Positions 23,711-33,783 of a stretch of 64,000 bases of DNA are shown piece after piece (the stretch's first letter is position 1; each line of letters starts with the position of its first letter). A program made the position numbers and the translations under genes. Source of the stretch: Cephalotrichum gorgonifer (taxonomy: Eukaryota > Ascomycota > Sordariomycetes > Microascales > Microascaceae); assembly GCA_900312665.1 (NCBI GenBank), contig ONZQ02000010.1:248001-312000 (forward strand). Direction: 5' to 3'. The notes beneath the pieces were generated by a model. The model did not search any database, had not been told where the DNA came from, and was given only the letters and a program-made list of their open reading frames with translations.

Positions 23711-25107
23711 CCAACCAGGCCGTCCACGACTCAAGCGTCACGGCTTCTTTATGTACCAACCCTACATTGTTTGACTGTTCTGAATGGAGTTCTTGTCCCC
23801 GCTTTAGAGTATATGAGCCTTTTGGCGGAATTGTTTGGCAGCACCTGTCGGTGCCGGCGGAGGGAGGGCGATGAATGCATTGGCAGGCAAGTGCCTCCGT
23901 CGCAGGGCGATTATCCGATAGTAGCAAGGGGCAAAGAGTTTATCCGCCTGCCGAAGGCTCTGTCCCTTAGCTGGATCTCCCTCGCATTACCACAGGAGTT
24001 TAGGATGGGGTACGAAGTAGGGAGACGAGATCGGTTACGACTAGTTCAGATCCATCCCTGTAAAAACAGAAGATCCACATCAAGTTTTTGAATACACTGC
24101 CGCGCAGCTCCGGTCCGTGTACGAACAGTCGTACCAACGAGCGAGTGCGATGCTCTACCAGGAGTGAGGCCATATGTACAGACCTTTTGCCCCCAGCTAT
24201 GTAGCACTTGTACACCCTGCGACCGTGATTATGTCACAATATGAGACCACCAATCCGGCTTGCATCGGGCAGGTCTCAGAATCTCCGAATCTGGCCGTCA
24301 TGAGATGAGAGCGACGAGAGGACTCGGGCACGGAGCTCCAACAAGGCAAATACGTTCACTCTGGGGACTGTATAATCTCAACTGAACCCTAAACATCATT
24401 TTCCTGCATTGAGAGAAGTTTCAGACAAGCGCATCGTCAAGCTAGAGTGAAAACGTGACTAATCAGCCTTATCTCTTCAGCAACTGTTGTCAGCTGGCGC
24501 TAGTGCGACCCGGCAGCGGGCCGTATTAGTAGTGAGCTTTTTCAATCCTACCTCAAGAGGCGAGGCGGGGTCCGTGATGAAGAATACCTATGCTTAGGAC
24601 AGTATCTTAAATTCCCAACATTCGCGCGCGCAACACTTCCCGGCCCCGACTAAACTCGATACCGCATTGGCTTGTCGCCTAGCCCATCCCCTTGTTTGAA
24701 CTGGGAGCCCTGTCTGTCGCTCTAGCCTGTGGTGTGTGCGCGGCTCTATGATGGGGAGGCTGCGATGCTGTGTGAAAAAATCGCGCCTCATCAATTTTCA
24801 GTCTTGATCTGGGCGTGCACCTCAATCAGGACCCCCGAGGTTCCGACCCTTAGAACCTCAGCAACATTGTCACAGCTAGCGATCGAATCAATTGGTCTCG
24901 CTTAACCCATTGTTCAAGGAGACCAGGTGCCCATAAGCCAGGTTCCGGTGGCCGAAGCTCACCGCAACATACGTCCGTCAACCTGGCCAGCTCCACCCTT
25001 GCGCTCACTCATCCTTACCATCCACGAGGCTCACCACACCTATACCCTTGAGCTATACGACCCACATATCAACTCCTTCTCTTATTTTTCGGTCAAGTTC
25101 TCTCACC
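23711..25107. other. 1.4-kb intergenic region upstream of a Zn2Cys6 regulator
   Basis: It contains the 3' UTR of the TBC gene and the promoter of the downstream regulator. I see no gene, RNA or clear repeat. A C-rich leader precedes the ATG at 25108. Confidence 0.5.
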
Positions 25108-27741
25108 ATGGGTCACACAGCCGGCGCCAACGACCACACCCCGGAAGACAGGGCCATGTCAATGTCCGGGGTGGAAGAGGAGCACGAGGACCATGGAGGA
25201 GATGCAGGTGCCGACGGCGATGCTGACTCCTCGAAGCCATCAAGGAAGAGGCAGCGAGTCAGACTTAGCTGCCTGGAGTGTAGACGCCGGAAGCTGTCCT
25301 GCAACCGCCAACTTCCCTGTGATCGGTGCATCCGGAGCGAGACGCCCAGCCGGTGCCAGTACGAGACCAGGTCGGGCAAGGTTATAAACGCCGCGTCCGA
25401 CTTCAGCTCACTCCCGCCAGACTTCCGCAGGCCCGAGGCCGTCACGTCGACGATCCGGGAGAGGGACCACGAGCGCATCCGCAAGCTGGAACACGAGATT
25501 GTCCAGCTGAGGAAGGACATGTCCCGCCAGCGGGGGTCACTTGAGGGGAGCACGCCAATGGCGACAAGCTCCCCATCTACTCAGGCGGCGGAAGGAGACA
25601 CCGCCGACGATTCCCGCAACAGCGCGCAGAACATGCCGTTCCCCACCGAGAAGGGCGAGCTCCGCTTCGTCAGGTTCAAGGAGTTTAGGACCCGGTTCCT
25701 CGGTCCCCACAGCGCGGCCATGGCCATGGCTGAGCTTACTGGGCTGTCGCCGTTTATGAAGGAGACCGCCGACGAGTTGCTGAGGTCGGTGAAGCTTCAT
25801 TCTCGCAAGGATAGAAAGAAGCGGACCGAGGTCCGCGAGAGGTTGGGGCTAGAGCCGGATGCGCACCTCGAGTCTCTGCTGCCGACAAAGGAAGAGTCCG
25901 ACACGCTGGTGACGGTCTACCTCGACACATTCGAGCAGCTGCATCGGATCGTTCACATTCCGACCTTCCGTCGCCAGTATGCGAACTTTTGGGAGCCACC
26001 AGAGACCCGTCCGGCGGGGGCGAGGCGCGCTGCTTTCACAGCCTTGGTGCTGTCCATTATGTCCATCTCTTGCTGCCTCTATTCCCATCCCACGATCCAG
26101 TTCATCGGCATGATGTCCGACAACCACACTTCGGCCGTCAAATGGGTGACCGCTGTGGACGATTGGCTTACTCGTCAGAGCCAGAAGCATCGGAAGCTGA
26201 TACACTACCAGATTGCGTGCCTGCTCTATCTGGGCAAGAGGGTGAACACGATCAAGAAGAAGAGGTTTTGGACGGGTGCCGGAGCACTGATCCAGGATGG
26301 CATCTCGCTCGGCTTGCATCGCGACACGCGCCACATGGCTGGCAAGATGTCGGCGTATAACCAGGAGATGAGGCGTCGGATCTGGGCCACGGTGCAAGAG
26401 CTCGACATGCAGGCTTCCTTCGACTTCGGCCTGCCCACCTTGCTCAGCCAGGTGCATTATGACGTCTCGGCACCTTCTAACCTAGACGATAATGAGTTCG
26501 ACGAAGACACGGCAGAAGTGCCTCCTTCCCGACCCCCAGAGGTCTACACGTTCTCGTCATACCAGCACATGTCGAGGCAGAGCCTCGCACTACGGCTCGA
26601 GCTCAGCCGCATTCTCTATGGACCGCCGGGACAGGCGGATTATGACGACATCGTCCGGTATACTAACGATCTCATGCGCGAGATCGACGCCCTCCCTTCG
26701 TGGGACCAGGACTCGGGCGGCCCGCACAACTCAAAGAAGCCGATCCTGGCTTACACGCTTCTCCATATTCAGCTCCGACAGTACATCCTGCCACTCCACC
26801 AGCAGTATGTGAAGCCTGGGACGCAGGGCACGCGATATCAGTACTCCGAGAACGTGTCGTATAACGCTGCGCGCGATATCGTGCTGCTCCACGACAAGCT
26901 GTATGAACAGGGGATCCAGGCGCTCAACTTTTTGAGAGAGGACACCTTAACGACAGCAATTAAGCTCTGCAGCGTCACGATGCTTCAGCCGCAAGGTATG
27001 TTTGACCCATACACTCTCTCAAGCCACTACTACTGCACGCTGCAGCCGCAAGAAGTTGCTTTCTCTAATCTCAGTTCAGGCTCTACAAACATGATCATGA
27101 TCAACGCCAAGAACACCGTCGAGCTGATCGAGAAGTGCATCTCCATGAAAGAGGACCGTCTCCTCCGATCCGGAAACTACGAGCCCTGGGGCTTCGTCTT
27201 TCTCTACGGCGCCCTCGGCCTCCTCCAGGCGCACCTCAACCTCAAGACGGCGGCCGACGCCAAGGCCTCGGCCATAGAGCGGCTGAAGAACCTGCAGTAC
27301 AAACTCCACCGCGTCCGCCCCCCAGCTTCGCCCGAGGATCTGGAGGCGTCCCTGGGCGGGGGCTCCGCGGCGAACGGAGGCCCCTCCCGGATAGGATCTG
27401 GCCAGATATCTAATCACGACCGTCAGCAGCCCGTCATCTTCCAGGGAGCTGCTGCCTCAATGGCGGGGCCGAGCATGGTGGGGACGCCCGGGGTGGGTAC
27501 TCCGGGGGTGGGGACACCTGGGATGATGATGCAGGCCGACTTTCCGGTGAGTAGAGTCTCTCTTCCTTCCTTCCGCAAGGCAAGGGCAAGCAACTGGGGA
27601 CTTGAAGAGCGCAAAGCGCGAAACTGACGCCTAAAAAAGCAGATGCAACAGTTTGGTAACAACTTTGAGTTCCAGCCCTTCCCTGAACAGGTGCTGGGTG
27701 ACTTTTTCAACTTTATGCCTGAGACGTGGCCTTTCCAGTGA
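25108..27741 (+). CDS. Zn(II)2Cys6 transcription factor with fungal-specific regulatory domain
   Basis: This is a nuclear DNA-binding regulator; its target pathway is unknown. The Zn cluster is residues 55-83 (Cys 55, 58, 65, 71, 74, 83; spacing 2-6-5-2-8), preceded by a basic SRKRQRVR stretch. A Leu-repeat segment after residue 110 probably mediates dimerisation. The fungal transcription factor domain covers about 250-600, starting near TVYLDTFEQLHRIVHIPTF and including RRRIWATVQELDMQASF. The C-terminus has Gly/Thr/Pro repeats (VGTPGVGTPG). Exons are 25108-27546 and 27643-27741, the last encoding MQQFGNNFEF and ending TWPFQ. A second probable intron, 26996-27079 (84 nt; GTATGT donor, TTCAG acceptor), keeps the frame whether or not it is removed. 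The protein is 817 residues if spliced and 845 if retained. Spliced, it reads LQPQGSTNMIMINAKN. The ATG at 25108 is in a good ACCATGG context. Confidence 0.9.
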
Positions 27742-28429
27742 TAGGTAAGAGTACTTTTTTTATTCTTATCCTTTGGGATCATATGGGGGGTTTGGTGATC
27801 TCACTTGCTTTGGGTGGTGGTTTTCTAGTTCGGCCGCATATGCATGTGGGCGGTGGTGATGCAAAAAAATGGAATGGGAATTTGATACTTTGATTTGTCG
27901 TGGGTTCGTTCTTGAGTTTTCGCTATGATACCTTGCTTTCCCATCCCTCCATTCCGCTATGTGTTTTCACTCGCGGATAGTTACGGAATATTTCCTTGAT
28001 TGCGTATCTCATGTTCTGTATTATTCATTTGTTCCTTTCGGGTTGGGCAACGCTCGGTATGAGATACGGGAGAATGCTACGGTATGTAGATAATATGAGG
28101 GAAGTTGGACTACGCAGCGCTCCTTGGACACCTTCGGCGTTTAATAATGATGTTGTCATGGGTGTGAGTGATAAGTCTGGAGAGGTGGTGCAGGAGGCAT
28201 CGGGATAGTGTTAAATATGAGGCATTATCTCGCCATCTTACCATGCGGTCCTTGAAGCACGGGCATCTTCGCTCTTCGCCAACAGAGTCCTCTCTCCTAA
28301 ATCAGGTAAGCTGAACATGAAGTGTATATGGAAGGGCGGTATACCCCCAAACTGTCAGGAACTTTGTAGTGCATGTATATATATACAAGGGCCTGGAGGT
28401 GATTGCTTTTGTAACTAGTCTTGATGACC
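27742..28429. other. Convergent 3' region
   Basis: This lies between two convergent stop codons. It is AT-rich, with GT-rich and T-rich runs typical of fungal 3' ends. No gene or repeat was found. Confidence 0.6.
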
Positions 28430-29338
28430 TCATATCGTCCCTCTAGCAACCTGGATGGTCCTGCCCGCGTCAAACCCTGTATCGGGTCCTTTCTTACTGA
28501 CGACACCAGGGACGACGTAGCCCCGCTGGTTACTGAACACGCGGATCCCGCACTTCTCGAACTCGGTCGAGAAGTGGGTGTGTCCGTACACCCAGTACTT
28601 CACTAGCCCCCACGCCTCATCCTCCTCGTTAGAGAGGATGTCCGTGGCGAACGCCGAGGTCCACGGATTCCCGAGGTGCTCTGGCCTGGACGTCTCCTGG
28701 ACCGACGGCGCGTGGTGCGTCACGACGAGGACTGACCGTTCAGAGTCGTCTAGGAGTATATCGTCTAGCTCCGCCATGAGCCAGGTAAGATCAGACTTGT
28801 GCGCCTTGTTATGGCTGTCCACGGTCCAGTCCTCGATTCTGCTGAAGTCGTTCACCTTCCTCCCTACGACGTCCTTGGCCTCCTCCGGGACGGAGGACCA
28901 GAGCGTGCAGCCTAGTACCGTGACGGCGCCCGGGAGGTCGACCCTGGTTTGTTGGAGGAGGGACAGCTTTCCCTTTAGGCGGGACTCCCCCTCCAGCTTC
29001 TGCGCCGTGGAGAGCGCCGTGGCGTGGTCTAGGCCGTAGTACTCGTGGTTGCCTAGGACTAGGAAGACACGCTCGTAGCGCGAAGTCTGCTTGTGGAGGA
29101 AGGAGAGGTAGGCGTCGTAGTGGGTGAGGAGGCCGATGTCGCCAGCTAGGATGAGGTTCGGGGCGGTGGCGGGGAAGGTGTAGGTGGAGTACTGCTGGCC
29201 GAGCTCGAGATGGAGGTCCGACAGGATCTGGAACTGTGTTGCGGCGGCAGTCCTCGTACTCGTGCCCTTAGAACCAAATCTTGGTGCTGGCGCTCCTTTG
29301 GAGAGGCGGGCGCCCAGTGTGGAAATGAGGCGCTTCAT
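28430..29338 (-). CDS. Calcineurin-like metallophosphoesterase
   Basis: This single-exon gene encodes 302 residues. The binuclear-metal motifs appear in order: SDLHLE (about 40-45), GDIG (about 66-69), GNHEYYG (about 96-102), THHAPS (about 206-211) and YGHTH (about 250-254). The protein should hydrolyse phosphoester bonds, but the substrate is not evident. The first 35 residues (MKRLISTLGARLSKG and onward) are rich in Arg, Lys, Ser and Ala and lack acidic residues, as in a mitochondrial presequence. No later Met precedes the first motif, so the extension must be translated. The gene converges on the upstream Zn2Cys6 regulator and has no obvious functional link to it. Confidence 0.9.
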   Translation of the reverse strand: MKRLISTLGARLSKGAPAPRFGSKGTSTRTAAATQFQILSDLHLELGQQYSTYTFPATAPNLILAGDIGLLTHYDAYLSFLHKQTSRYERVFLVLGNHEYYGLDHATALSTAQKLEGESRLKGKLSLLQQTRVDLPGAVTVLGCTLWSSVPEEAKDVVGRKVNDFSRIEDWTVDSHNKAHKSDLTWLMAELDDILLDDSERSVLVVTHHAPSVQETSRPEHLGNPWTSAFATDILSNEEDEAWGLVKYWVYGHTHFSTEFEKCGIRVFSNQRGYVVPGVVSKKGPDTGFDAGRTIQVARGTI

Positions 29339-31077
29339 TGGAATTACCGGCCCGGCCCTGGGTGTCTACTTGATTCGAAAAGGGAAGCCAAGGCCTCGGT
29401 TTGAGCTATATCCTGCGACGCTACTACTTGTAAAGTGATGAGAATATGTAGCAATTACTTGCAGATGATAGAAGTGATGTTGTGGTTTGGCTTTGGGGAG
29501 AATCTGGATTGAGTACATAAATGCACAGTACGAACGAGTATGCACATATTCCTTATCTAGCCAGCGTGAAGGAATGGAATACACAATCCAGAGTCGCTCG
29601 TCAACGTCACTGAGGAGTATCAAACTTCCCGAATCCAGAACATTCCTCCACCGTACATGTACTCTGAAAAGATCAATCTCCGCACCTACCCCAATATTTG
29701 CCAAAAGCTTGCCTCGGAACTCCAAAAGTTTTCCCAGCACCCACGCTCACACCCACACACCCACACTTCCTTTCAAAGGTCGAACTCTTCACATGAAGGA
29801 GGAATTCGCAACATGTTAGACGCAACCGACATCTGTGGGCTGTGGAGATGATTCTAGCTAATGCCATCGTGTGCGGAGGCAGGGCTTCGTATGGCTGCGG
29901 GCAAATACTATACCCCGAGCTCGGGGCCCGGCTAACCTTGCAGGTCGTCAAGACTGAAGATCTCGGTGATGAGATTCATTCCACTGCAAAACAGATGGCA
30001 ACGGAGTCAAGGCGGCGATGCTCGGCTGGCGTTTTCTGGCTTCGGCGGCAACGGCACGGGTGAGCAGACCGGCATCACCGACGGCTGGCCCGTTCAAGGA
30101 CTCCGTAAACCAGGATGGGATAGGCTATGGCATATATGGGAGCAGGGTATACATTTCAAAGGGTCAATGAAACGAGAAGGATAGAGTCCAATCAGGCCGA
30201 CGTGGAGGAATGTCCTGGTCAAACAGATTGGGCCTTCCGCCTGGCAATGCATCGAAGACCTCCCACATGGCGGAGGCCATTGGGGGCATCAGCCTTCAGG
30301 TAGGATTGCACCGGATCGGTGACGTACATGATGACGATCGGGATCGCAAAGACACTCCGGGGCGAGCTTGCCGGCGCTCGGACTGTCGGAGTGTCAGACC
30401 GTCGGATTGTGAGATGGTCGGATTGTAATGTGAGGCTGTCGGATTTTGAGATTGTCGGATTTTCAGATTATCGGATTGTCAGATTGTCGGAGTAAACGGG
30501 ATGGATGCGGTTGCCGCTGTATGTAGTACTGATCCCATCAATGGGTTGGCAGCCAAGCCACGAGTCGGCTCGATTCCATGCTTGTATTCTGTATCTGGCC
30601 TAGCGCCATGCTGAATATGAATGGGGGTTGGTCTGGTATTATTAGATATTGAATCCTTCCGCTTGTACTTTGGTAAGCTCCTCTTCACTTTTCTTTGTGG
30701 TTGTGTGATGGCGGTGGTGGCGGTGTTGCTCTTTACGCTGCCTACTTGTAAGGAGCCAGTTTACGGGCTAATTCTAGTTAGGTGGGAGTATTCTTCATTC
30801 CGACGGCGTAATTCGGCGGACCGATTAGCGACATCGGGATATTCACTGCAAGTCTGTATAGGCAGTCAGTCGGCGAGAAGGAGAGTAGCTCGGCCGGAGG
30901 ATTCGAATGCAGGGTCGGGTTCTCAGCGCTTGTAAACACCTTTTTTCTTCCTTTCCTATATAATCTGTTTTCCAGGAGTTGAAGCGGGACGGAGAACAGT
31001 GTCATACAAGTAATGCCGCCAGTGCCTATTCTCCCGCCTTGAAGAGACAAAAAAACTCCGGATTTGTCCCTTTCGCG
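29339..31077. other. 1.7-kb divergent intergenic region with a minisatellite
   Basis: This separates the metallophosphoesterase (minus) from a regulator gene (plus). It contains an ACAC-rich patch around 29740-29765 and the 16-bp minisatellite at 30381-30492. No open frame here looks coding. Confidence 0.5.
30381..30492 (+). repeat. Minisatellite with a GTCGGA core, about 7 units of 16 bp
   Basis: Imperfect tandem units follow the consensus GATTGTCGGATTGTCA. They vary at the flanks but mostly keep TCGGA. One unit has a 5-bp insertion (GATGGTCGGATTGTAATGTGA). It sits 585 bp upstream of the regulator ATG at 31078. A related GTCGGA array lies upstream of another regulator, at 39059-39098. Confidence 0.85.
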
Positions 31078-32715
31078 ATGTCAAACAGCAGTAACCAAGA
31101 TTTCCTCTTCGTCAACAAGACGGCGTCATCCGAAGAGCTTACACGGAGCGCTCCTCGCGAAAACGCCCAGATCCTGAGCTATGTGCAGCAAGCCCGCCGA
31201 AGTGCCGAAAGGGCCCGGAGCCGGAGAGGATTGCATGCTGCGTATACTAGTACCTTTTTAGCACATCCTCCAGACCACCACGGCGAAGGGAGCGTAGGGA
31301 AGAACCACGCCGAAGAAGCCGAGACTTGGCGCCAGGAGCCGCCCCGTCTCCCGAGCCAGTACCCCACGCATAACTCGTCCGACCCCTTCCACAGCACCGT
31401 GGCCGGGACACATGCCGGGACCCACGCACTGCTGAGATGCACCTTTGCGCCGGGGTCGCGGTGGAATTTCTTAGCGGAAGCCTTTGCGCCGCCCTCCCTC
31501 CGCTCTCGGGAAATCCTGGTGACCCGCCACGACGGCATCATCGAGGAGCGGCAGCGCCGGTGCGTCGAAGACGCCGTCCTCATGTACGCGACGCTCGGAT
31601 ACGGCTCGAGTCTGCTCGCCTGGACGACCGGCACGCGGGACGAGGGGAGACCCTCGGAGTTCTTCATGGAGAAGGCGCTCCAACAGCTGCGTCTGCGACT
31701 ATCAGGCCGTGCTCCTGTGGTCGACGACTGGCTGCTAATCTCAATCTACTCGCTTGCCATAGCCGAGGTGTGGAATGGCTCACCCAGCCTGTGGGAGAAA
31801 TTTCCGAAGATACATGCGCTTGCGACGGCAACGAGACGGGAAGCGCTGCGAGCTTCTCGGACACACCTGGAAATGCTCCGGCGCCTGGCTGAGGAGAACG
31901 GGGGGTGGGGAAAGCTCGACCCGTACCTCCTCGACAGTGCCTTATTGGCCGATAAATATCTCGCCATCGCCGATGGGAAGCGCCCTGTTCTCCTCCCCTG
32001 GATTCTCACTCCAGATCCCGATGACGCCATCATAAGTAACATCGACCTAGAGTCATCCGAGGATGATCTTCCTCATCTGGGAAGAAATTTAATAGGACAA
32101 GTATCAGACGAGCAGCTCAAAAGGGTCATTCAAAGCGTCGTTGAGCACGCACGCATCGCAAGCATGGCCTGGGAGAACACTCATAGTATGAACACTGAGC
32201 TCGAACAACGGCTCTTCCGGCGGCACCAGAGACTTTCGCTTCAACTACACCAACTCTCCTTCGATCTCTCCTCGGAAAAGGACCAGTGCATATGCCTCAC
32301 AGCCCTGATGGTGCTGCTTGGAAGCACCTCCCACAGGGGCCCACATGTTGCTGCCCAGATTCCAGCGGGGAGACTGCAGATACTTCTCGCCCGGGGTGTC
32401 CCACCTCAAGAAGACGGCCTCTCCGGCGACCTCCTGGTCTGGATCCTCTTCTCAGGCGCCATGTTACAAGTCTCTCCCCTTCCCGAAAAGCTTTGGTTCC
32501 AAGATAAGATCAAGGAACTTGTAATTCCTCAACTCATGGGGGTGGGAGCTCGTCTAAGCATTACAAGCGAAACGGGGGAGTCCGCCCAGAAACAGAAAGG
32601 GATGGTCCTTGAAGAGACTGTAAAAACTATACTAGAACTGTTTCTGTACTTTCCCGCCTGGCAAGAGGAACAACTTGACGTGGTGTTTAGGCAGCTAGCT
32701 ATAGAAGGCGCTTAA
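31078..32715 (+). CDS. Fungal-specific transcription-factor-like protein without a zinc cluster
   Basis: This single-exon gene encodes 545 residues from the first in-frame ATG. The N-terminus has the motif DFLFVNKTASSEELTRS followed by a short basic segment (QQARRSAERARSRRG). This motif is typical of a large fungal family that resembles the regulatory half of Zn2Cys6 factors (Fungal_trans_2 type) but lacks the Cys6 cluster. The middle and C-terminal parts are helical, with WLLISIYSLAIAEVW and the C-terminal LELFLYFPAWQEEQLD. No Cys-rich DNA-binding motif occurs upstream in frame. The open frame extends upstream to about 30979 without an ATG. It could be a co-regulator or a degenerate regulator; the target is unknown. 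Confidence 0.8.
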   Translation: MSNSSNQDFLFVNKTASSEELTRSAPRENAQILSYVQQARRSAERARSRRGLHAAYTSTFLAHPPDHHGEGSVGKNHAEEAETWRQEPPRLPSQYPTHNSSDPFHSTVAGTHAGTHALLRCTFAPGSRWNFLAEAFAPPSLRSREILVTRHDGIIEERQRRCVEDAVLMYATLGYGSSLLAWTTGTRDEGRPSEFFMEKALQQLRLRLSGRAPVVDDWLLISIYSLAIAEVWNGSPSLWEKFPKIHALATATRREALRASRTHLEMLRRLAEENGGWGKLDPYLLDSALLADKYLAIADGKRPVLLPWILTPDPDDAIISNIDLESSEDDLPHLGRNLIGQVSDEQLKRVIQSVVEHARIASMAWENTHSMNTELEQRLFRRHQRLSLQLHQLSFDLSSEKDQCICLTALMVLLGSTSHRGPHVAAQIPAGRLQILLARGVPPQEDGLSGDLLVWILFSGAMLQVSPLPEKLWFQDKIKELVIPQLMGVGARLSITSETGESAQKQKGMVLEETVKTILELFLYFPAWQEEQLDVVFRQLAIEGA

Positions 32716-32794
32716 TTCAAACTAGAAGCCAGTCCCATATTATGACCATTCGTTGTGCAAACACCGGCACGGTGTAATTACAAAAGCCGACGAC

Positions 32795-33290
32795 GCCCTC
32801 GGAGCGTCTGATGCAGGGGCACCCAATATGTCAGCTCATCCTTTTCGGAATGGGCATGTATAATTCAGCGGAGGAAACACTACCTGCCGACACTGCCTTC
32901 CGGGGCTATGCTCGGCATGACCCGGACCCGGGTCGATCGGAGATTCTCCCCAAGACATGCCATACACTACTACTTTCAGACTAGCGTAGCCTGTTTGGCC
33001 AAGATCTGCATGTAAGATATAATACTACTGCACCCTTCGAGTGTCTGATCCAGGGCCGTTACTAACATGCCATCGTCTGCCAGCACTGCCTCGAGGGCTT
33101 TGCATGGCAGGATCTTGGACCGATCCTTCGGGAGATTTCCCCCAAGATATACCATACACTACCACTTTCGGACTAGTGTTGCATGTTTAAGCGCGGTCCG
33201 CGTATAAGGTAGCAACCGCTGCGCATTAGTGGCCGTCATCAAACTATCCGAATGAATGCCATACACTACTACATTCGGATTAGTGCCACA
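32795..33290 (+). repeat. Diverged tandem repeat, two copies plus a fragment
   Basis: Copy A starts at CCCTCGGAGCGTCTGATGC (about 32797) and copy B at CCCTTCGAGTGTCTGATCC (about 33033). Both continue through a CACTGCCT-type block, a CCGATC/GATCGG block and CCCCAAGA. Both reach CCATACACTAC (32960 and 33152), followed by CTTTC and GACTAG. A third fragment, CCATACACTACTACATTCGG, starts at 33259. Copy B is shorter by about 45 bp. Many of the differences are transitions. They look like remains of an old duplication or of a mobile element; no terminal repeats or coding remnant survive. Confidence 0.65.
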
Positions 33291-33636
33291 ACCATGTATG
33301 GTACCGACCGGAGGGTACCATCGCTCGAGGCCCGACACATCATCACCGCCGGAATAGTGAACTTGGTATTTCCTCCGATCCCAACGGGACCGGATTTTGC
33401 CAATTACGATTGCGAGGATAAGCATCGTAGGGTAGTATCTGCAGCCGCTACTAGTCCCTAGATGAGAATCTGACTGGAGGAAGGCTGGCTGGCTTGACAG
33501 ATATGACGTATCATCATACGCAGCCAGCTAACTCAAAATCCTGGGCTTGCAATGCGATCCATTGGGAAATTGAAGTGTTTATACGATACGTGCCGTTGCT
33601 GACACGGTGAGGTGTTCTACCGACACGACATGTGCA

Positions 33637-33643
33637 TATAAAG
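33637..33643 (+). promoter_or_regulatory. TATA box of the carboxylesterase gene
   Basis: TATAAAG lies 141 bp before the ATG at 33784, followed by a C-rich leader; this is typical fungal promoter spacing. Confidence 0.6.
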
Positions 33644-33783
33644 GAAGGAGGGCGTCCCGTCGATATCGTGTTCTTGACTTTAGATTCATCGTCCTCAAAC
33701 AATACCGCAAAGCGATACATCTTCAACCTATCTATCATCTACCGATTAGCCCCCCTTACTCAGCCCCCTCACTTTACGTCGAC

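Larger units (their letters stand above)
32716..33783. other. Intergenic region with degenerate repeats upstream of the carboxylesterase
   Basis: No coding gene is visible. The region holds old tandem repeats (32795-33290), the carboxylesterase promoter with a TATA box at 33637-33643, and its C-rich leader. Confidence 0.5.
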
